Shown: positions 18,824-28,771, counted from the first letter of the stretch. The stretch is DNA of 64,000 nucleotides from Alphaproteobacteria bacterium (GCA_025359785.1 JANYET010000026.1:62001-126000); one strand, 5' to 3'. The notes: a model not told the origin generated them from the letters alone. Program-made: numbers and translations.

Positions 18824-19459
18824 ATGACTGAGGCCAAGCCCCTCACGCTCGCTGAAGCCAACCGCGAGCGGCGCGACATCGTCACCGGCGAGGTGATGGA
18901 GGAGGCGCGGCTGATCCGCTTCGTGGCCGGGCCGGACGGCGTCGTGGTTCCCGACCTGGCGCGCAAGCTGCCGGGCCGGGGCCTGTGGGTGGCCGCCGAG
19001 CGCGCCTCCATCGAGACGGCGGCGAAAAAGGGCCTCTTCGCCCGCGCAGCCAAGGCCAAGATTCAGGCCCCGCCTGACCTCGCCAATCTGGTGGAAAGCC
19101 TGTTGAAGCGCCGGCTTTTGTCGGGGCTGGGGCTTGCGCGGCGGGCCGGCGATCTTACCTCGGGGTTCGAAAAGGTCTCGGCCGCGATCACCGCGGGCAA
19201 GGCCGCCTGGCTGATCGAGGCGTCCGACGGCGCCGCGGACGGCCGCCGCAAGCTCTGGGCAAAGACCCGAAAACAATCCCCGCCGACACCGATCTTCGGC
19301 GTGTTCGACGCCGAGGAATTGGGTTTGGCCTTAGGCGGAGAGAATGTGATACACACCGCCTTCCTTGCGGGACGAGCCGCCGAACGTTGGGCGCAGGATG
19401 CCTTTCGGTTGTCGGGCTTCTGTCCGCTCCTTCCTGAGAGTTGGCGCGAGGAGCCTTGA
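18824..19459 (+). CDS. YlxR-family RNA-binding protein (DUF448) with L7Ae-like domain
   Basis: 211 residues. An N-terminal DUF448/YlxR domain (ERRDIVTGEVMEEARLIRFV ... LPGRGLWVAAERAS) is fused to a C-terminal L7Ae/YlxQ-like RNA-binding domain ([23 protein letters not shown]). This fusion is usual in alphaproteobacteria, while Gram-positives carry the two as separate genes. The ATG at 18824 has GGCGGAGG 7 nt upstream. Its place between nusA and infB is conserved. A hairpin with a GAAA loop (19465-19482) follows the stop. Confidence 0.9.
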   Translation: MTEAKPLTLAEANRERRDIVTGEVMEEARLIRFVAGPDGVVVPDLARKLPGRGLWVAAERASIETAAKKGLFARAAKAKIQAPPDLANLVESLLKRRLLSGLGLARRAGDLTSGFEKVSAAITAGKAAWLIEASDGAADGRRKLWAKTRKQSPPTPIFGVFDAEELGLALGGENVIHTAFLAGRAAERWAQDAFRLSGFCPLLPESWREEP

Positions 19460-19464
19460 AGACA

Positions 19465-19482
19465 ACGGGACGAAAGTCCCGT
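19465..19482 (+). terminator. GNRA-capped hairpin between ylxR and infB
   Basis: ACGGGAC-GAAA-GTCCCGT is a perfect 7-bp stem with a GAAA tetraloop, extendable outward with one wobble and one mismatch, and followed by CGTTTTCG. It may be a weak terminator or an RNase processing site that separates infB mRNA from the upstream part of the operon. Confidence 0.4.
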
Positions 19483-19542
19483 CGTTTTCGTATGTTATCT
19501 ATCCCTTTGGCCGGACCGCCGGCTGACGAGTAAAGCGAGCGC

Positions 19543-22500
19543 ATGAGCGACGAGAACAACAACGGCCGCAATCCTCCGCCTCCGGGCGGCCGCGCGCCTC
19601 TGACCCTGAAGCCCCGCGGGGCCGGATCGGTCAGCGCCGGTACGGTGAAGCAGAGCTTCAGCCACGGCCGTTCCAAGACGGTGGTCGTCGAGACCAAGCG
19701 CGCCCGCACGCACCTGCCCGGTGGCGGTGGCAACCTGGCCGCGCCGTCGTCCGCTGAAAAGCGCCTGTTCGAGCCGCGCCCCGCGCCGCCCGCCGCGCCG
19801 CGCCCGGCCGGAGCGCCCAATGACGGCCTCTCGGCTGAAGAGCGCGCCGCCCGCCAGCGGGTGCTCGAGGCCGCTCAGGAACGCCAGGCGTCCGAACGCG
19901 CCGCCGCCGAGGCTCGCGCCCAGGCCGCCGCCGCCGCGGCTCCGCCGCCGCCCGCCGCTCCGGTCGCTCCCGTCGCCGCGGCCCCCGCCGAGGCTCCGGT
20001 TACGGCTGCCGTCGCCGCGGCCCCTGTCGCCACGCCCTCGGTCCCGGCTCCGGCCCAGACTGCGGCCGAGGCTCCGGCCGCCGTCGCGCCAGCCCCGACC
20101 CCCGCCGCGCCCGCGCCGGTCGCCGCCGCGCCCCCGGCCGCCGCACCGACACCGGCTCAGGCTCCCCCGCAAGCTCAGGCTCCGGCCGCGCCGCGTCCGG
20201 CCGCCCCGCAGATGGGCGGCAACCAGACCCGCACCTATCAGCCCTCGGCCGACCGCCGCGACGACCGCGCCTCGACCACCACCTACCGTCCCGCGCCGCC
20301 ATCGGCCCGGTTCGAAGGCACCAACTTTGGTCAGCGCGCGCCGCGGCCCGACGATGACCGCCGTCCGGTCCGTGACGACCGTGGCCCGCCGCGTGGCGAC
20401 GACCGGGGCGCTCGCCCCGCGCCCGGCGGCGACACCGTCCGCTATTCGGCGCTAGCCCCGCGTCCAGCGCCGCCGCGTGCGGGCGCTCCCGGCGCCCGGG
20501 GTCCCGGTGGCCCGCGCATGGGTCCGGCCGCCCCGCCCGCCACGCCCGAGATTCAACGCGCCACCCGCCAGGCCCCACGGCCAGGCGGTGCGCTCATGGA
20601 CCGCCGTCCCGACGACGATGACGGCGGCCGCAAGAGTGGCATGCCCGCCTCCAAGGCGATCAGCCGCGCCAAGGGCGCGCCGCAGCGCCGCGAAGGCCGC
20701 CTCACCATCCAGGCCGTGGCCGGTGACGATGAGGGCGCCGTCGACCGGATGCGCTCCCTGGCCTCGGTCCGCCGGGCCCGTGAACGCGAACGTGAAAAGC
20801 GCAAGGGCGGCGGCCAGGAGCAGGCCCGCGCGGCCCGCGAAGTGGTCATTCCCGACGTCATCACCGTGGCGGAACTCGCCAACCGGATGGCGATCCGCGG
20901 CGCGGAGATCATCAAGTTCCTGATGCGTCAGGGCGTGATGCTGAAGAGCGGCGACGTGATCGACAACGACACCGCCGAACTGGTGGCCACCGAATTCGGC
21001 CATACCGTGCGCCGCGTGTCGGAAGCCGACGTCGAAGAAGGCTTCATCGGCGCCGAGGACGTGGACGACCATCAGGTCACCCGCCCGCCGGTCGTGACCA
21101 TCATGGGCCATGTCGACCACGGCAAGACTTCGCTGCTGGACGCGCTCCGTTCGGCCGACGTGGTGTCGGGCGAGCACGGCGGGATCACCCAGCACATCGG
21201 CGCCTATCAGGTGAACCTGGCCGACGGCCAGAAGGTCACCTTCCTCGACACCCCCGGCCACGCGGCCTTCTCCGCCATGCGGATGCGCGGCGCGACGGTG
21301 ACCGACATCGTGGTGCTGGTGGTGGCGGCCGACGATGGCGTGATGCCCCAGACCATCGAGGCGATCAATCACGCCAAGGCGGCCGGCGTGCCGCTGATCG
21401 TGGCCGTCAACAAGATGGACAAGGCCGGCGCCGATCCGACGCGGGTGACCAACGAGCTGCTGCAGCACGAGATCGTCGTCGAGAGCCTGGGTGGTGAAAC
21501 CCAGATCATCGAGGTTTCCGCCAAGGCGAAGACCGGTCTCGACACCCTGCTGGAATCCATCCTGCTGCAGGCCGAGGTGCTCGATCTCAAGGCCAACCCC
21601 GACCGCATCGCCGACGGCGTGGTGATCGAGGCCAAGCTGGACCGTGGGCGCGGCGCCGTCTCCACCGTGCTGGTCAAGCGCGGCACGCTGCGCCGTGGCG
21701 ACATCGTCGTGGCCGGCGACCACTGGGGCAAGGTCCGCGCGCTGCTCAACGAGCGTGAGGAACAGGTGGCCGAAGCCGGCCCGTCCGTGCCGGTGGAAGT
21801 CCTCGGGCTCGACGGCACGCCGGCCCCCGGCGACCCCTTCGCCGTGGTCGAAAACGAAGCCCGCGCCCGCGAACTCACCGCCTACCGCGTCCGCGTGAAG
21901 CGCGAGAAGGCCGGCGCTCCGGCCCAGGGCAATTCGCTGGCCGAGATGATGTCGAAGATCACCGACAAGAAGGCGTCCGAACTGCCGCTGGTCATCAAGG
22001 CCGACGTGCAGGGCTCGGTGGAAGCCATCCTCGGCAGCCTCGAGCAGATCGGCACCGACGAGGTCCGCGCGCGGATCATCCTGTCGGGCGCCGGCGCGAT
22101 CAGCGAAAGCGACGTCATGCTGGCCAAGGGCGCCGGAGCCGCGATCATCGGCTTCAACGTCCGCGCCTCGGCCCAGGCCCGGACGCTGGCCGAACGCGAG
22201 GGCGTCGAGATCCGCTACTACGCGATCATCTACGACCTGTTGGATGACATCAAAGGCGTGCTCTCGGGCATGCTGGCCCCGATCCAGCGCGAAACCTTCC
22301 TCGGCAACGCCAAGGTGCTGCAGGCCTTCGATATCTCGAAGATCGGCCGCGTCGCCGGCTGTATCGTCACCGAGGGCGTGGTCCGAAAGGGCGCGCGCGT
22401 CCGGATCATCCGCGACGACATCGTGGTCCTCGAACTCGGCACCCTGCAGACGCTCAAGCGCTTCAAGGACGAGGTCAACGAGGTCCAGTCCGGCACCGAG

Positions 22501-22590
22501 TGCGGCATGGCCTTCGCCGGCTTCCAGGACATCAAGACCGGCGACGTCATCGAGTGCTTCACCCTCGAAGAGGTCAAGCGCACCCTCTAA
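19543..22590 (+). CDS. infB: Translation initiation factor IF-2
   Basis: 1015 residues. A long Ala/Pro-rich disordered N-terminus (about residues 60-240) and a charged linker precede an IF2_N domain and the GTPase domain: G1 [13 protein letters not shown] (about 523), G3 DTPGH, G4 NKMD, G5 SAK. Beta-barrel and initiator-tRNA-binding C-terminal domains end it. It places fMet-tRNA on the 30S subunit. The long N-terminus is a usual alphaproteobacterial feature. A strong terminator at 22630-22658 ends the operon. Confidence 0.98.
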   Translation: MSDENNNGRNPPPPGGRAPLTLKPRGAGSVSAGTVKQSFSHGRSKTVVVETKRARTHLPGGGGNLAAPSSAEKRLFEPRPAPPAAPRPAGAPNDGLSAEERAARQRVLEAAQERQASERAAAEARAQAAAAAAPPPPAAPVAPVAAAPAEAPVTAAVAAAPVATPSVPAPAQTAAEAPAAVAPAPTPAAPAPVAAAPPAAAPTPAQAPPQAQAPAAPRPAAPQMGGNQTRTYQPSADRRDDRASTTTYRPAPPSARFEGTNFGQRAPRPDDDRRPVRDDRGPPRGDDRGARPAPGGDTVRYSALAPRPAPPRAGAPGARGPGGPRMGPAAPPATPEIQRATRQAPRPGGALMDRRPDDDDGGRKSGMPASKAISRAKGAPQRREGRLTIQAVAGDDEGAVDRMRSLASVRRAREREREKRKGGGQEQARAAREVVIPDVITVAELANRMAIRGAEIIKFLMRQGVMLKSGDVIDNDTAELVATEFGHTVRRVSEADVEEGFIGAEDVDDHQVTRPPVVTIMGHVDHGKTSLLDALRSADVVSGEHGGITQHIGAYQVNLADGQKVTFLDTPGHAAFSAMRMRGATVTDIVVLVVAADDGVMPQTIEAINHAKAAGVPLIVAVNKMDKAGADPTRVTNELLQHEIVVESLGGETQIIEVSAKAKTGLDTLLESILLQAEVLDLKANPDRIADGVVIEAKLDRGRGAVSTVLVKRGTLRRGDIVVAGDHWGKVRALLNEREEQVAEAGPSVPVEVLGLDGTPAPGDPFAVVENEARARELTAYRVRVKREKAGAPAQGNSLAEMMSKITDKKASELPLVIKADVQGSVEAILGSLEQIGTDEVRARIILSGAGAISESDVMLAKGAGAAIIGFNVRASAQARTLAEREGVEIRYYAIIYDLLDDIKGVLSGMLAPIQRETFLGNAKVLQAFDISKIGRVAGCIVTEGVVRKGARVRIIRDDIVVLELGTLQTLKRFKDEVNEVQSGTECGMAFAGFQDIKTGDVIECFTLEEVKRTL

Positions 22591-22629
22591 AGGCGCACCC
22601 TCGGGAACGGGGTTTCGCCGAACGATCAG

Positions 22630-22658
22630 AGCCCCGGAGCCAGCCTCCGGGGCTTTTT
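22630..22658 (+). terminator. Rho-independent terminator after infB
   Basis: AGCCCCGGAG and CTCCGGGGCT form a perfect 10-bp stem around a 5-nt loop, followed by TTTTC. It lies 40 nt downstream of the infB stop, so transcription from rimP likely ends here and does not continue to rbfA, which is 4.7 kb away. Confidence 0.9.
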
Positions 22659-22786
22659 CGCGCCCGCATCGGCGGGTTCGCCGCGAACGTCTCAGGATGC
22701 GGCATCGGCCATTGCATCGCGACCAAGCCAAGGCCGTGAAGTCGCCGCGCTTTGGGGTTATCTAGAGCGATCCTTAGGAGCCGCCC

Positions 22787-23299
22787 ATGCGCCGCCTCAT
22801 CATAGTCCTCGCCGCCCTGATCTTTGGGCCCCTGACCCTCAGCGCCTGCGCCACCGCTCAGAAGCTGGGCGCGGCCAACGACGTCCACGCCCTGCTGATC
22901 TCGATCCGCGACAACGACACCACCGCCTTCGACGCCCACGTCGACCACGAGGCGCTGAAGACCGAGCTGAAGGCCCGGCTCGGTGACGCGATCGGCAAGA
23001 ACAAGAAGATCGGCGACCTCGCCGCCCTGCTCGGCCCCTCGGTGGTCGACTTCGCCGACCAGGCGCTGGTCAGGCCCAAGACCTTCCGCATGGTCGCCGA
23101 GCAATATGGCTACAAGGCCGACACCCAGATCCCCGGCGCCATCGCCATCTCCCAGGCGCTGAAAACCCTGCCGGACGGCCGGGTCTGCGCGACCAAGAAG
23201 AAGGACGGACCCTGCCTGCTGGTGTTCACCAAGGAACAGGGCGTCTGGAAGCTGACCGGCTTCGAGGGCGATTCATCGATGCTGCGCCTGAAGCTCTGA
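22787..23299 (+). CDS. Putative lipoprotein, DUF2939-like
   Basis: 170 residues with a lipoprotein signal: a charged start, a hydrophobic stretch and the lipobox LSAC with Cys at 21. The mature part has ALLISIRDNDTTAFDAHVDHEALKTELKARL, the DUF2939-like pattern, and ends CLLVFTKEQGVWKLTGFEG. A second gene at 60362-60916 encodes a protein with the same layout and the same C-terminal motif, so the two are paralogues. Function is unknown; a periplasmic, membrane-anchored location is predicted. Confidence 0.8.
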   Translation: MRRLIIVLAALIFGPLTLSACATAQKLGAANDVHALLISIRDNDTTAFDAHVDHEALKTELKARLGDAIGKNKKIGDLAALLGPSVVDFADQALVRPKTFRMVAEQYGYKADTQIPGAIAISQALKTLPDGRVCATKKKDGPCLLVFTKEQGVWKLTGFEGDSSMLRLKL

Positions 23300-23336
23300 T
23301 CCGGTTAAGCTCGCGACCGCAACAACAGAGGCAGGC

Positions 23337-24128
23337 ATGAGTTACGACGCGGCGTTGGCGGACTACGAGAAATTCGAATTCACCGCCGGTCCCTGGACGC
23401 GGCCGGTCTATCGCAAGGGCTCCGGCCCCGCGGTCATCATCATCCATGAAATCCCAGGGCTTCACCCGCTCGTTTTGCGCTTCGCCGACCATGTGGCGGC
23501 CGCGGGCATGACGGTCTTCTGCCCGAGCCTGTTCGGCACGCCCGGCCGGCCGGTCAGCCGGGGCTATGCGGCGGCCTCAATGTTCAACGCGGTCTGCATC
23601 CGCCGCGAGTTCAACGTCTGGTCGACGGAACGGTCGAGCCCCATTGTCGCGTGGCTGCGCGCGCTCGCCCGCCAGGTCCACGCCGAGTGCGGCGGCAAGG
23701 GGGTCGGCGCCGTCGGCATGTGCTTCACCGGCGGTTTTGCGCTCGCCATGATGACCGAGCCGAGCGTGGTCGCGCCGGTGTTGTCGCAGCCGTCCATGCC
23801 GGCCGCCACGGGCTCGAAGAAGCGGGCAGCCGGCATCGATGTTTCACGTAAGGAAATCGCCTGCGCCAAGGCCCGGATGGAGGCCGAGGACCTGACCATG
23901 CTGGCGCTGCGCTACAAGAGCGACGTGCTGGTTCCGGACGCCCGCTTCAACATGCTGAAGTGCGAATTCGGCGACCGGGTGGAGCTGATCGAGCTCGGCG
24001 ACGAGGACGCGGCGCCGGCGCAGATCCCGCCGCATTCGGTGCTTGCCCTGCACCTGATGCCGACCGGCCCGTCCAAGGCCGTGGAAGACCGCGTGATCCA
24101 GTTCTTCAAGGCGCGGACCGGGGCCTAA
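23337..24128 (+). CDS. Dienelactone hydrolase family protein
   Basis: 263-residue alpha/beta hydrolase. The nucleophile elbow is GMCFTGG, with Cys instead of Ser as in dienelactone hydrolases; candidate acid and base are in VPDARF and PPHSVLALHL. It has no signal peptide, so it is cytoplasmic. The substrate is unknown. It follows the lipoprotein gene by 37 nt and its stop overlaps that of the convergent PepSY-type gene by 4 nt. Confidence 0.88.
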   Translation: MSYDAALADYEKFEFTAGPWTRPVYRKGSGPAVIIIHEIPGLHPLVLRFADHVAAAGMTVFCPSLFGTPGRPVSRGYAAASMFNAVCIRREFNVWSTERSSPIVAWLRALARQVHAECGGKGVGAVGMCFTGGFALAMMTEPSVVAPVLSQPSMPAATGSKKRAAGIDVSRKEIACAKARMEAEDLTMLALRYKSDVLVPDARFNMLKCEFGDRVELIELGDEDAAPAQIPPHSVLALHLMPTGPSKAVEDRVIQFFKARTGA

Positions 24129-24604
24129 AGGGCCGCGATGACCATTGGCGTCGCGATCCCGGCCATCAGCAGCAGCCAGACGAGCAGCTTGTTCCGGCTG
24201 TAGACCAGCGCCATCCAGAGCCCGAACAGGGTGGTGATCGCCATGCCGATGGAGACCGTCACGCCGAACCATTTCATGGCGGTGACCGAGCGCTTCTCGG
24301 GCGGCTTCTCGGGTGGCTTTTCTGGCGACTTCGCCTCGGACCCCTTGCCGGCGTCATGGCTCTCCGCGCGCTTCGGACGCGGCGGCTTCTCCGCGAAGAC
24401 GTCGTCCTTGTGCAGGCGGGCGAGCTTCTGGATCACCATCGGCGCGGTCTTCTGGTCGGGAATGCGGAAGGTCTGGAGCGCGCCGGTGGCGGCGAAGAAC
24501 AACAGGCTCGGGGCGACGAAGACGCTGAGGTAGACGTGAAGCTGCCGGATGAGGCCCAGCCGCATGGCGGCCGGATTGGCCCGCGCCCGTTTCGGTTTCA
24601 CCAA
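24125..24604 (-). CDS. PepSY-associated-type membrane protein
   Basis: 159 residues. The first membrane segment RQLHVYLSVFVAPSLLFFAATGALQTF has the H...S.F.AP.LLFFA.TG pattern of PepSY_TM proteins. A charged, lysine/proline-rich loop with the repeated EKPPEKPPEK follows, then two more hydrophobic segments. PepSY_TM proteins often sit near iron or metal uptake genes. A palindrome resembling a Fur box lies 28 nt upstream. Function is not established. Confidence 0.7.
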   Translation of the reverse strand: MVKPKRARANPAAMRLGLIRQLHVYLSVFVAPSLLFFAATGALQTFRIPDQKTAPMVIQKLARLHKDDVFAEKPPRPKRAESHDAGKGSEAKSPEKPPEKPPEKRSVTAMKWFGVTVSIGMAITTLFGLWMALVYSRNKLLVWLLLMAGIATPMVIAAL

Positions 24605-24631
24605 GCGATCGTTCCTCGTCCAGGGGCTAGT

Positions 24632-24648
24632 TTGCGATTAAGTCGCAA
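24632..24648. promoter_or_regulatory. Palindrome upstream of the PepSY-type gene, candidate Fur-type box
   Basis: TTGCGATTAAGTCGCAA has a 7-1-7 core TGCGATT-A-AGTCGCA with one mismatch, the geometry of Fur-family sites. GCGATTAAG is repeated at once downstream (24651-24659). It lies 28-44 nt before the start of the minus-strand gene. Recognition by Fur is inference from geometry and from the gene's family. Confidence 0.35.
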
Positions 24649-24858
24649 CAGCGATTAAGCGGCCTTGAGGCCGGACTCAAGTCGAAACTCGCCCGCCGTT
24701 CCGTGGTCGAGATCTCTTGGCGTACTACGCGGCGAGCGACGCCTTGAAAGTAGTGAATTCGCTGATGTCGATGTCAGACACCCCCTTAGATGCAACTTGA
24801 GGGTTAATCTTGCCACTACTGCCGCAGAGCGCGCAAAATTCATCGCCGGCGAGAATCG

Positions 24859-24887
24859 TTAACACGGTCAAGCTTGAATGGTTTATA
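24859..24887 (+). promoter_or_regulatory. Sigma-70-type promoter of the PEP-CTERM gene
   Basis: TTAACA (24859-24864) and TTTATA (24882-24887) are separated by exactly 17 bp, in an AT-richer stretch, 57 nt before the GTG start. The rest of the 24605-24943 gap shows only short repeated words (GCGATTAAG, GATGTC) and no gene I can support. Confidence 0.5.
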
Positions 24888-24943
24888 GGCGCAGCCAGTT
24901 CACCGAAATTAATTGCCTAGGCCGACCACCGAGGAAAAATACC

Positions 24944-25630
24944 GTGCAGACCAGCCGTTCGATCATCGCCGCCGTTGCGCTCGCCGCCGCTCTCTCCGCC
25001 GGCGCCGGGGCCTCGCAGGCCGCCGTGGTGGTGTCGCATTTCACGCAGTCCGATCCCGGAGCCCTGCTCGGCGCCATCGATGGTAAGGTAAAGGTGGATG
25101 ATACTGGCGGGACGCTCGCCTTCACCATCGACCTGCTTGACGATCTGCGGTTCCGAAACGCCCCCGATGCGAACCATTGGTCGTTCGGGTTCGATCTCAC
25201 CGGCGGCGCGGCAACCATCGGCGGTATTGTCGACGATGGGACCGGAACCTTCCACGCAATCGCCGGGCCGAAGAACATGTCGCCGTTCGGCTCCTTCGGC
25301 TACATCGTCGATTGCGATACCGGTTGCAGCACTGGCTACTCGGCTGCCTCGGCGAAACATCTTACGTTCACGGTCAGCCGGGCAGGCGGCTTGACGGTCA
25401 ACAGTCTGACCTTCACCCATTCTGCCACGTACGGAGATGTCTATTTTTCGGCTGATGTCGCCAACACGGGCGGCAAGACCGGCAACATCGGCGCGCTGAA
25501 GCCGGTCACAGTAGAACTGCAGGGCGGCGTGCCTGAACCCGCGACCTGGACCATGATGCTCGTCGGCTTCGGCGGCCTGGGCGCATTGCTGCGCCGCCGC
25601 CGCGCGCTCGCCTACCGCGCCGTCGCCTGA
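24944..25630 (+). CDS. PEP-CTERM sorting domain protein (PEPxxW type)
   Basis: 228 residues from GTG 24944, which has GAGGA 9 nt upstream. It has an N-terminal signal peptide (IIAAVALAAALSAGAGASQAA), a beta-rich exported region with a single CDTGC pair, and a C-terminal tripartite sorting tail: VPEPATW, a hydrophobic helix and RRRR. This is the alphaproteobacterial PEPxxWA variant with T in place of A. Such proteins are processed by an exosortase, not encoded here, and are linked to extracellular polysaccharide. An upstream in-frame ATG at 24878 would spoil the signal peptide. Confidence 0.88.
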   Translation: MQTSRSIIAAVALAAALSAGAGASQAAVVVSHFTQSDPGALLGAIDGKVKVDDTGGTLAFTIDLLDDLRFRNAPDANHWSFGFDLTGGAATIGGIVDDGTGTFHAIAGPKNMSPFGSFGYIVDCDTGCSTGYSAASAKHLTFTVSRAGGLTVNSLTFTHSATYGDVYFSADVANTGGKTGNIGALKPVTVELQGGVPEPATWTMMLVGFGGLGALLRRRRALAYRAVA

Positions 25631-25651
25631 CGAACCAGTCCTGAAGGGGCC

Positions 25652-26851
25652 CTATCGAGCCGCCGCTCTGCGGTTGGCGCGATGCAGGCCCATGATGATC
25701 GCCAGGCCGGCGACCAGCAGGGCGGCGGCCAGCATCAGCACGCCGTGCGCGTCGCGCTCGCTCACCACCAAAGCCGCCAGCAGCGGGCCAAGCGCGCCGG
25801 CCAGCAGCTGGACCGCTCCGCTTTGCACGGCGGCGCGGCGCGATGGATCGGCCTCGATGGTCATCGGCACCAGGAAGGGGCCGCCCAGGCCGCCGCAGAC
25901 GCCGGCCAGGCCGGTCACCGCGATGAACAGCCCGGCCGGCGCGCCGAGCGCATAGACCGCCCAGGTCGAAAACAGGGCGACGGCGCAGGCCCAGAAGACG
26001 GCGATGTAGCGCACGCGCCCGGCCAGCACGGTGGCCAGCACGCCGCCCAGAATCTGGCAGGCCAGGCCAACCGAAATCGCCGTCCGACCCGCGCCGACGC
26101 TGAGGCCTGCCTGCCTGGCGAGCGGGACGACGTAGACCGCCACCGCCGCGAGCGGGGCAGCGAAACAGAGCGTGCCGAGCAGCGCGATCCAGCCCTTAAG
26201 CGGCGGCGCGCCGGCGCCGGCGCCATGACCCTCCTGTCCCGGCACCGCGCCCAGGGCGCGCGGCAGGAACAGCGCCACCGGCAGCCCCAGCGCCGCGCCG
26301 CCGGCCAGCATCACATACCCGCCATTGGCGCCGAACCTCGGCAGGATGACCGCGCTCAGCACGGTCGCGGCGCCCAGCTGGGTGATCCCCATGCCGGTGA
26401 ACAGCACCGCGGCCCAGCGCTCCGGGGTCACGGTGCGCGAGATGAAGCCGATGGCGATCCATAGCAGGACGCCCTGTGGCAGGCCGGCCAGCGCCCGCAT
26501 CGCGAAGATGCCGCCGCCGCTGGCCCGTGTCGTCGCCAGGTCGACCGCGACCAGCGCCAGCGCGGCCACCATGGCGATTGGCCGCAAGCCCTTGGGCTTC
26601 AGGACAATGCCGGCGAGGCCGGTCACCAGCCCGGTGGTCAGCGCTTCCAGCATGGCCGCGACCCCGATGCCTGACGTGGCCAGCCGATGCTCCTCGGCCA
26701 GCGTGCTGAGCAGCAGCCCCAGCAGGCCGGAAATCAGCAGGGCCAGCACGCCCAGCAGGATCGCCGCCCCGGTCTCGGTCGGCGTGTAGGCCGGACCGGC
26801 GACCTCGGCGACCGTATGATCTTGCGAGGCGGTGGGCGGCGAGGTGCTCAT
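25652..26851 (-). CDS. MFS transporter
   Basis: About 399 residues with around 12 hydrophobic segments and the usual MFS two-half layout. LLLSTLAEEHRLATSGIGVAAMLEALTTGLVTGLAG is the N-terminal pair of helices. I chose the ATG at 26851 (MSTSPPTASQDHT); a longer frame to 27097 encodes a non-hydrophobic, unlikely lead. Substrate cannot be inferred; no catabolic genes adjoin it. Confidence 0.8.
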   Translation of the reverse strand: MSTSPPTASQDHTVAEVAGPAYTPTETGAAILLGVLALLISGLLGLLLSTLAEEHRLATSGIGVAAMLEALTTGLVTGLAGIVLKPKGLRPIAMVAALALVAVDLATTRASGGGIFAMRALAGLPQGVLLWIAIGFISRTVTPERWAAVLFTGMGITQLGAATVLSAVILPRFGANGGYVMLAGGAALGLPVALFLPRALGAVPGQEGHGAGAGAPPLKGWIALLGTLCFAAPLAAVAVYVVPLARQAGLSVGAGRTAISVGLACQILGGVLATVLAGRVRYIAVFWACAVALFSTWAVYALGAPAGLFIAVTGLAGVCGGLGGPFLVPMTIEADPSRRAAVQSGAVQLLAGALGPLLAALVVSERDAHGVLMLAAALLVAGLAIIMGLHRANRRAAAR

Positions 26852-27023
26852 GCGGGCCCCAATCTGACTGCTGCGACAGGCAACATCCGATGACGCGCGG
26901 CCCGCGCCTAGGACATTCGTGAGGTGGGCGGGAAACCCTTGGGCGGCTTTCGTCGCGATGCCGTCATCACTCCGACACGGGCCCGGCGCATCGCTGCGGC
27001 CCCGCCGACGTTGGAGATCCCCG

Positions 27024-27260
27024 ATGAGCCTGATTATCTGCATCAAGGCCGCGCAGGACGGCTGGCGCGTCGAAGGCGACACGGTGGAGAACGGCATGAT
27101 GTTCCTCAGCGGCGCCGAGGCGGAGACCGCCGCGCGCCGGCTCGCGGAACGCTATTCCGACGCCGGGCAGTTCACTGAGATCGAGGTCTATCTGCGCGAC
27201 GGCAGCCTGGCTGGGCGCTACGTCAGCGTGCCGGAACTGGATGGCTTCCCAAAGGACTGA
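27024..27260 (+). CDS. Small uncharacterised protein
   Basis: 78 residues, MSLIICIKAAQDGWRVEGDT..., with a beta-alpha-beta pattern (DGSLAGRYVSV near the end) resembling small DUF2188-like proteins. GGAG lies 9 nt before the ATG and coding composition fits. It lies between the MFS gene and rbfA on the rbfA strand, 130 nt before rbfA. Function unknown. Confidence 0.6.
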   Translation: MSLIICIKAAQDGWRVEGDTVENGMMFLSGAEAETAARRLAERYSDAGQFTEIEVYLRDGSLAGRYVSVPELDGFPKD

Positions 27261-27389
27261 CCACTCGCCGCCGAACTCTACGCGGTCTTCCGCGCGCTGG
27301 ACTCCCGCGCCTCGCCCCCCTAAAAGCCCGCGCTTCCCCTGCGTCGGTTGCGTCCGATCCGCACCCCAGGTTTGAGCGAGCTTAACCCT

Positions 27390-27830
27390 ATGAAACGTCC
27401 CATCACCACCGGCCGACAGGCCCCGCGCGGTCCCTCGCAGCGTCAGCTGCGGGCGGGCGAGCTGATGCGCCATGCCCTGGTGGACATCCTGCGAGCCCAA
27501 GAGATTACCGACCCGGATATCGCCGGAGTCTCGGTCACCCTGACGGAAGTGCGGATGAGCCCGGACCTGCGTCACGCCACCGTCTTCGTCGAGCCGCTGG
27601 GCGGCGGCGAGCAGGCGCGCGTGGTGGTCAAGGCGCTGAACCGTCACCACAAGTTCCTGCGCGGCCGGCTGGGTCACGCCATCGACATGAAGTTCACCCC
27701 GGAGCTGAAGTTCCTGCATGACGACACCTTCGACGAGGCCGCGCGGATCAGCGCGATCTTCGCCGACCCCAAGGTGGCGCAGGATCTGGAGCCCCGGCCG
27801 CCTTCAGACTCGTGGAAGGAAGCCGATTAG
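27390..27830 (+). CDS. rbfA: Ribosome-binding factor A
   Basis: 146-residue KH-fold protein needed for late 30S maturation and 16S 5'-end processing. [20 protein letters not shown] and [23 protein letters not shown] are family-typical. The ATG at 27390 ([10 protein letters not shown]) is preferred over an upstream in-frame start at 27348. Its TAG shares one base with the truB GTG. Confidence 0.95.
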   Translation: MKRPITTGRQAPRGPSQRQLRAGELMRHALVDILRAQEITDPDIAGVSVTLTEVRMSPDLRHATVFVEPLGGGEQARVVVKALNRHHKFLRGRLGHAIDMKFTPELKFLHDDTFDEAARISAIFADPKVAQDLEPRPPSDSWKEAD

Positions 27831-28771
27831 TGGCGCGCAAGCGCAAGGGCGACGCCGTCTCCGGCTGGATCTGCCTCGACAAGCCCTACGACCTGACCTC
27901 GACCCATGCGGTCAGCCGCGTGCGCCGGGCGTTCAACGCCCAGAAGGCGGGCCACGCCGGCACGCTGGATCCGCTGGCCACCGGCATCCTGCCGATCGCG
28001 CTGGGCGAGGCGACCAAGACGGTCCCGTTCCTGGTCGACGCGGATAAGGCCTACCGCTTCACCATCGCCTGGGGCGAGACCACCGCCACCTACGACCGAG
28101 AGGGCGAAGTGGTCGCCACCTCCGACGTGCGGCCGACGCTGGCGGAGGTCGAGGCCCTCCTGCCTCGCTTCGTGGGCGAGATCAGCCAGATCCCGCCGGC
28201 CTATTCGGCGATCAAGGTGAACGGCGAGCGGTCCTACGACCTGGCGCGCGCCGGCCAGGCGGTCGAGCTCGCCGCGCGCATCGTGACGGTCCATTCGGCC
28301 CGCGTGGCCGACACGCCGGACGAGGGTCACATCACCCTGGAAATTGAGTGCGGCAAGGGCACCTATGTCCGCGCCATCGCCCGCGATCTGGCCGAAATGC
28401 TGGGGGCCTGCGGGCATGTCAGCGACCTGCGCCGGACCCGCGTGGGCGGCTTCACCGAACAATCTGCGGTGACGCTGGAATTCCTTGAGGATTTGGGGCA
28501 TAAGGCCCGCCAGTCGGAGCTATTGCTTCCGGTCGAGACCGCCCTGGACGACATCCCGGAGCTGGCCGTGACCGCCGAAGACGCTTTCCGACTGAAGCAG
28601 GGACGCGCTATCGTTCTCGTTCCCCGACAGGTCGAAGCTGTGAAAGCCAGGCTCAAACCCGGCTCGCGCACTGTTTCAGCCATGGCGGGCGGGAAGGTGG
28701 TGGCGCTCTGCGAGATGCGTGCGGGACGGCTCGAACCCTCACGTGTCTTCCTCTTGGAGAGCGGAGACTGA
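27830..28771 (+). CDS. truB: tRNA pseudouridine-55 synthase TruB
   Basis: Makes pseudouridine 55 in the T-loop of tRNAs. The catalytic block [15 protein letters not shown] contains D47, and [20 protein letters not shown] and the PUA-type C-terminus fit the family. The GTG start at 27830 overlaps the last base of the rbfA stop and has GGAAGGA about 10 nt upstream, inside rbfA. Length 313 residues. rpsO follows after 3 nt. Confidence 0.95.
   Translation: MARKRKGDAVSGWICLDKPYDLTSTHAVSRVRRAFNAQKAGHAGTLDPLATGILPIALGEATKTVPFLVDADKAYRFTIAWGETTATYDREGEVVATSDVRPTLAEVEALLPRFVGEISQIPPAYSAIKVNGERSYDLARAGQAVELAARIVTVHSARVADTPDEGHITLEIECGKGTYVRAIARDLAEMLGACGHVSDLRRTRVGGFTEQSAVTLEFLEDLGHKARQSELLLPVETALDDIPELAVTAEDAFRLKQGRAIVLVPRQVEAVKARLKPGSRTVSAMAGGKVVALCEMRAGRLEPSRVFLLESGD

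Noticed and set aside
16903..19059. Long minus-strand frame opposite nusA and ylxR; similar frames lie opposite infB, pnp and maeB
   Set aside because: All are mirror frames of strongly conserved proteins and contain no recognisable domain.
24605..24943. A short gene in the gap before the PEP-CTERM protein
   Set aside because: Small frames on both strands lack ribosome binding sites and protein-like composition; the stretch looks like promoter and regulatory DNA.
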